A DNA stretch of 64,000 bases from Ahniella affigens (lineage in GTDB: Bacteria > Pseudomonadota > Gammaproteobacteria > Xanthomonadales > Ahniellaceae). The translations under genes were made by a program, and so were the position numbers. The notes beneath the pieces are model-generated. The model was given only the letters and a program-made list of their open reading frames with translations. It did not search any database and was not told the DNA's origin. The stretch is taken from assembly GCF_003015185.1 (NCBI RefSeq), contig NZ_CP027860.1, positions 1,922,001 to 1,986,000 of the forward strand, in the 5' to 3' direction. Below are positions 62,701-64,000 of the stretch, piece after piece. Position 1 is the stretch's first letter, and every line of letters starts with the position of its first letter.

Positions 62701-64000
62701 CGTGGTGAAGGAGCGCCTGAGCTTCGATCCACACGGCAACCGCCGCGCGGCCGAAGGTGCCGGCGTCTGGATCACCGCGGTCAGCAACTACCAAGCTGCC
62801 AACACCACGCACGGCTTTACCGGGCACGAGCACATCGATCACGCCGAGATCGTGCATATGAACGGCCGCCTCTACGACCCGATCCTCGGCCGCATGCTAA
62901 GCCCGGATCCGATCGTGCAAGAGCTCTACAACCTGCAGAACCTGAATCGCTATACCTATGTTCTCAACAACCCGCTAAGCCTGACGGATCCGACCGGGTT
63001 GAGTTGGATGGACAGCAATTGGCGATCGGTTGCGGCAGCAGTGATTGTGGTCGCGGCGATTGCAATCCCAATTCTTGCCAAAGAGGCGGCTGCGGCAGTC
63101 AAGTTCGCCGTAGCGGTCTCAGCAGGTGCCGCGTCCGGCGGAATTGGCTCTGCCAGTACGAAGGGGGCGCTGATTGGTGCCTTCAGTGCCGCGGTATTCT
63201 TCGGAATAGGACAACACTTTCAGGGGGTCGCAAACGGAAATCAGTTATCGAACGGTGCGGTTGACTCGCTCGTTGAATCGAGTCTCGGCAACTACATCGA
63301 CTTCTCGGGCTACTATGCGAAGACTCTCGAAGGCGGGCTCACGGCTGGTCAGATGGCGGCAAAGGTTCTTGCGCACGGAATCGCTGGTGGCGTGACTCAG
63401 ACGCTTGGAGGTGGAAAGTTCGGGGCAGGTTTCTTGGCGGCCGGCATTACGCAACTGCTGGCTCCGGGCATTGACAAGATCGGTGGCGACAACTTCGTCG
63501 GGAAAGCTCAGCGAGTGATTGTATCGGGCTTGATCGGTGGCACCATGTCCGTCGTTACCGGAGGGAAGTTTGCAAGCGGAGCGCTAACCGCGATGTTCTC
63601 TCGGGCCTTCAATGACGAGATGTCTCACATGCCATGCGAGAGCTCATTCGACTGTGAGCAAATGAGAGCGATCGATCAATATCTCTCCGGAGATATTTCT
63701 GAGAAGCAGATGAATGATGTGTTCTTCTGGCAGGGTGCTGGCGGAGTCCTAGGCGCGGCGACCGCTGGCGTTATAACACGCTATGGCGTGCCACTTGTAA
63801 AGTTGGGGCAGAGGGCGGCACAGGCACAGGCGCTGCAATGGGTACTCATACCCAATACGTTGAGATATCAAGACCAGAACTACGTGAGACTTGTCCTTTT
63901 CATTGCGGGCTTCAGTCCCGAGAAGTACACTGGTGAAACCGTCGGTGCATGGAGGATGGTCTGGAAGAACCCGCCATCTAAGCCGAGCATACTTCGTCGA
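50753..64000 (+). CDS. Giant secreted SpvB/TcB/RHS-repeat protein (polymorphic toxin), C-terminus outside window
   Basis: One frame, open for at least 4,416 codons and still open at the window end. A signal peptide at residues 1-27 (LLFTLLFAGTALA) is followed by Ig-like beta domains to about 1780, several of the Big_7 type (KVEFFDGATKLPG, KVEYFDGTTKIGE). A SpvB domain begins at about 1784 (GQFRVDEGGSATYSIPLLTLPG). Seven Asp-rich FG-GAP-like repeats follow (DVDGDGLMDLVW at 2163 to DFDGDGALDYVG at 2742), then a TcB-middle-like stretch (LLSFTNGLGAKTEINY). RHS/YD repeats span about 3460-4030, and the RHS core (RLYDPILGRMLSPDP...NRYTYVLNNP...DPTG) ends at about 4082. A variable tip of over 330 residues follows. 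The ATG at 50753 has GGTGAG upstream. Probably an exported toxin; no function of the tip is recognised. Confidence 0.9.
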   Translation, partial: MQIGFSNGVLSRAMLLFTLLFAGTALAAIEGATPKLNSDDDFAIAEFRFAGAAFEPYFSMPEIELDDNFVYRRVHAGTSQEVAGTAKLAGYSFSQVELQMACDDGEVQKALVSNVSGSTFLTELSKATPSVCNLTVNGTLTNGSRVKTSSQSVTVVWLHPGRPHYTPDSVVFNVDESDSYWPMAPRTMTTDTAGLAPFTATKVEYFEFHDLYPYQSSNREFRKIGESTTPPFSVPVGGLLPGTYVLKAVITDSAGVKWIPNRYRGFMVVPDIAAEISVSSPVTGSTYQSNSTIPIVAYAYSSLSYVASFKIFDGPNSTTPIASFTRTSASSLPFEFNWSAPPLGTRQLFFEARDARNKVSRVGPVQVIVSNAAPKVSVSVPVADGAYLAGGVPTTVTATITDERLSATTLPSFLFTVPNYSATVLTGSTPVETSPGSGVWTSSVSYVPPTSTSAQLNYGGNSTVQVTVVDAQNLSAISEARRYVVTNGSVYDPPAFVKLIEPTAGTSVRSGYGVTYAACAADTPQSVGAVKFFMGSTQLHSVGTGAGVTSPKCPFGKLFTISSQQPFPTAALGSVNIRAEAFPSSASTTSLGMSPSVSVNVVSNLPPKVSPALSNGQLALTMPVSGISVQAGATDQDGSIASIEYWLNGVKQTTSANQPTLAWTPTEAGTYSWVIKAKDASNLETVSAPLVISVSSVSGNVAPTVSIQTPLAGRAFEAGTTVVRLIAVATDTAPGSINKVEFFDGATKLPGTVTTTANSGYQLDWALPSEGPHRITARAVDNQGAVTVSSPISVLIAPGLAPTVSLISPTASATYIAPENFELAVSAYDDFGITKVEYFDGTTKIGEVTSAPYSMAWNGVSATGPHNLRAVAWDAAANSASSAIVQVQVNANQVPTITFTSPSGQTVLEGTNVPLGVTVTDPDEPSAVDQMEVVYYRNAAMDAASEIGRSNYFPYRSTWLNVPFGNGTQQVWARVWDRRGGPSAAATATFSVVQNQAPTVSLTTSASSGALLEGDQINLTALAQDSDTGVSKVRFYVRQGSNDTFLSEDAAAPYSAVWTAPVVTAGGEQRQLYAVAFDAADAQLSTTSSLVTLTINKNRPPSQLIIEQPLAPTGGGINGLGTPTMQVVAPGQTLNLRAKVTDPDNNIEYVQFLFENSVVARVDRSSPGQDLFGTEVVVPSNWYSGTMNDRAPLISAKAFDTKGRWIVTNAPVGIDASGYDLCGGSAGPCENLSVPILVVPTGAAGAQAPCGGLSGACTNLRHEVANGTRVEAERYDQGGNGVGHFERDYYVGGVDGLTSARGDAVDVLPTSSCPLVAGQSYVDLVPGCVVSNLDNGERLRYSVTVPVPPQGASGTTFTPKYRMWIPAFAEFDYPIANQQVLNNQSISTSLNVHGVANGVSRTLKFYTSATSTTPIRTWTGTASSDISVNWTPSVTSVPGNATLYVDLHEGSSAALSRSKITVRVVSVLDEAQPPSEVLGVQLPEDVDYSAGFEVYGSGGLLRQPDAVTSGCVPAPRVKESDSPTDRWYLVSGCQFTLPQGEYVMSYSSPSDGLKLDWFRFDTGNGGATTVDASIVSPANQSQFQLGTPITIQADVIGAQAGSTAVNFYQNGTLIGADEDGLAPYTLTWTPPALGSYNLTVQATVGLVTDVSPAVSVTVVPGASNAPPMLAIQKPSGDVTVGAVVELEGTAVDLDGTVAPASVYFDIRNSSGAVLESLAAEPSPIGGSGAYKKNWTANVAPGSYSVRMRALDNLAASGEAIRSFLVVSPGVVIPHEAIAEIPGSVSPQSDGVGATAGQFRVDEGGSATYSIPLLTLPGRAGVGPQMSLNYSSQGGGAGVAKGWSIGGTSAISRCRNAFEHGDDAASMVLDGQELSAGSPGISFTDQDRFCLDGQKLVVVPGTGNYGDNGTEYRTEIDQFARIRSFGGGALGPRYFLVERKDGSVAWYGGSIDTSALPQVLSPGPIARPDAYLQRNQNAGVESPIAPAPFSQPALTWALARTMDSMGNYIDYVYTKDDARAELLISEVRYTGKMYLQGQLPQEAYSGTFAAIQFVYDPLPAAAVSVSYQIGMLSSQTKYLKRIKSVTGATVMREYILNSELSASGSDAMLLKSLTECRGSVCYAPTTFEWAEQKHVMQATQTLDWASSVNGVINTGKSRTNRIGDVDGDGLMDLVWLGKAQVGGTVYDTGICSAEHTAIWVRYGSVVDHGDGSKRFEFKDVPQKPFCVADEIPRDKIEGLMNLIDFNGDGADDLMLGDYIDVGANETTGRWHIYPSIGRRAFYARPDDTQYPPDQDSTDDTAFVRQPYAPSTNDLLPACNDSDPTEAQHCLPISKNGALVQLSDFNGDGLQDVLYGVNNEYGFDQLRIRLQEPVPGSSPRRYRFSREIKVAIDWSRDVATEQYCGFEPGANIPIDGIDGSVPSGDVFITCTLNLRAAEDQRIPGPSVIDLDGDGHADLFATVKHVRTRFDVDSSNTECVDPQRPVSRLPSGSWNTNSLVSYGSLPQGDRDDLPSDNSNEEVEAANLEALAIAYAGNPDTKLWDCAGGDLIEDRHTGFLLAGFEASSDPAFAMVARFKEYDYVPGSQKVTNRGWLQTPSDLAYEQLRLPRMVDMNADGLQDLVFLDYRPTFGGDPVGKVLTLLNLGTRFQTLAEGTVSHDISTQKFIEFADISGDGLPDFLFPRALDQSGGEENNRFVYRITRNDGRPGVPDCALGNFCDTTGNYDTLIHGNDPKNWTRFFGDFDGDGALDYVGIQMAHSNGGGAGGPGAQQNNFKTSRGAARSSASPMRYRNRDALLSFTNGLGAKTEINYEPLTNGAVYQRSKDARGFNAGRGSAMHDLLASIYVVAKVQSDAPTDADPNGKAKVYYQYRNARMQGGGRGYLGFGEIRTFDTNFPDQHVVTITQYSQTFPFVGMPRETRKYLVGTAYVESQCLGAEGPEIVPTNCFSPGDPIAGLHFNETGFDKLISYAWSEFDLTATTPGSVYPFVKASFEATGNPDSNNSHETIGTTVTYLRPDVSNPEPAYRSNQITADQYLLKGQNYASLTALRAAAQTAVVSDSGLCSTGKCVTRVFTDSSFGDNVDDWRLGRMLTTKVDHYRYDANGNPPIQPTTRRTAFTYDLLSPAKTGLLVTQTLQPDRTDSQFLKTIHFRDQYGNITKTMTCSYVAAVETDCDEESDISAILQRPVGVSDSPLDYVHRYVEAKFSADGRFADGSYVPYFSGSEGSTTQVDRRLSGEVLVRDELGNVLQARDVHGITATTTFGPFGRAQTTQGPDGSASANEFHWCNGKAPANTGQVADCPSNAVFRQTSYVRGGARSVAFFDKLGRKFLSVSEGANADLSGDSRWTAVCNSYDTRGRAESVSDPFFVDTATTGLLPRLVSVPDCSSRIGSRTTYDYLDRILTIRMSEDFTDQGPANTVKTYNGLTTITTVNFKRNGILKALSQTEIKDASGLIARSIDQDGKEARYRYDNTGNLIEVRRNAASNTPEIVSSITYDDLGRKTGQSDPDAGLASYVYNAAGEMICGRDARGFVTVTDYDILGRAWRERNERGTCAVTTDRRTIPVGEALAAPTTGESRIVEMTWFDYGVSGGHSGLGMAFKTARYQTIGANYGQTDLMTKTVSWDHLRRPTGSTTSFAYAVDNDPTVESYTDAITYDSIGRPATNTDASGGVTENMYSSHGFLRRVRSATQPSLVYFEALAANERGQVTKERKHGNVAITTRRDYNPYTGRIEGIQTGTDNGNALLDNPVQDLSVGWDVLGNLTNRQDLRQGLVEAFTYDNLNRLLLGRVHQNGALRGDSISLGYDALGNICSKATPAGAQTYQYGNGSACGTPDTSNPRPHAVTQMQGPTGTFTYQYDEAGNQTRADHSNNAKDRDIRFGAEGLADRIVVGNGNSSSDFRYGPGGRYLRTDVKDGITTITRYVSGIELITKRQGGVETSRERKRYIGGFLILTQKIQSGGTVTEDYRYLLGDHLGSTDTLVDEQGVVKERLSFDPHGNRRAAEGAGVWITAVSNYQAANTTHGFTGHEHIDHAEIVHMNGRLYDPILGRMLSPDPIVQELYNLQNLNRYTYVLNNPLSLTDPTGLSWMDSNWRSVAAAVIVVAAIAIPILAKEAAAAVKFAVAVSAGAASGGIGSASTKGALIGAFSAAVFFGIGQHFQGVANGNQLSNGAVDSLVESSLGNYIDFSGYYAKTLEGGLTAGQMAAKVLAHGIAGGVTQTLGGGKFGAGFLAAGITQLLAPGIDKIGGDNFVGKAQRVIVSGLIGGTMSVVTGGKFASGALTAMFSRAFNDEMSHMPCESSFDCEQMRAIDQYLSGDISEKQMNDVFFWQGAGGVLGAATAGVITRYGVPLVKLGQRAAQAQALQWVLIPNTLRYQDQNYVRLVLFIAGFSPEKYTGETVGAWRMVWKNPPSKPSILRR

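Overview
The window is GC-rich chromosomal DNA from a gammaproteobacterium, most probably of the order Lysobacterales (Xanthomonadales). Three things support this: a single protein joining aspartate kinase to diaminopimelate decarboxylase (lysAC), the murL/murD2 route to D-glutamate in peptidoglycan (characterised in Xanthomonas), and a short secreted protein ending in an Asp-x-Leu-Phe-x-x-Gly-Phe-Glu tail of a kind I associate with this order. The order is an inference; no rRNA or tRNA gene is visible to confirm it.

Layout. 1-9.7 kb: the start of an ammonium transporter gene (amtB), an ACT-domain protein, a secreted DUF885 protein, a DUF808 membrane protein, a thioesterase coupled to uvrA, and a DUF3501 / Fe-S oxidoreductase pair that forms a peroxide-defence type cluster with rubrerythrin (9.8-10.2 kb). 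10.7-16.1 kb: accA, an NfeD/SPFH membrane pair, a carboxymuconolactone-decarboxylase-like protein divergent from an AraC regulator, a small secreted DUF11 protein and DUF3297. 16.2-22.7 kb: divergent lpxL and waaA (lipid A acylation and Kdo transfer), a metallo-beta-lactamase-fold hydrolase, then DUF4920, a PhoX-like protein, Maf and a divergent TrmB-like methyltransferase in close succession. 22.6-29.6 kb: a complete ccmABCDEFGHI cytochrome c maturation operon on the minus strand, mostly with 4-base stop/start overlaps.

29.9-47.9 kb: a large secreted subtilase, the lysAC-murL-murD2 operon, which joins DAP/lysine metabolism with D-Glu formation for the cell wall, ubiA, a DEAD-box RNA helicase followed by an unusually palindrome-rich intergenic region, slyD, a DadA-like oxidoreductase, a Bax-inhibitor-1 family protein, oligoribonuclease (orn) and tldD, then a SET-domain methyltransferase. 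These are mostly housekeeping genes.

47.9-64 kb: accessory DNA. An IS3-family insertion sequence (orfA/orfB) lies just upstream of one giant open frame that starts at 50753 and is still open at the window edge (at least 4,416 codons). It encodes a signal peptide, many Ig-like domains, a SpvB domain, seven FG-GAP/EF-hand-like Asp-rich repeats, a TcB-like middle region, RHS/YD repeats, an RHS core and a variable C-terminal tip. This looks like a secreted Tc/RHS-type polymorphic toxin and is the most unusual system here. Its tip and any immunity gene lie at or beyond the right edge.
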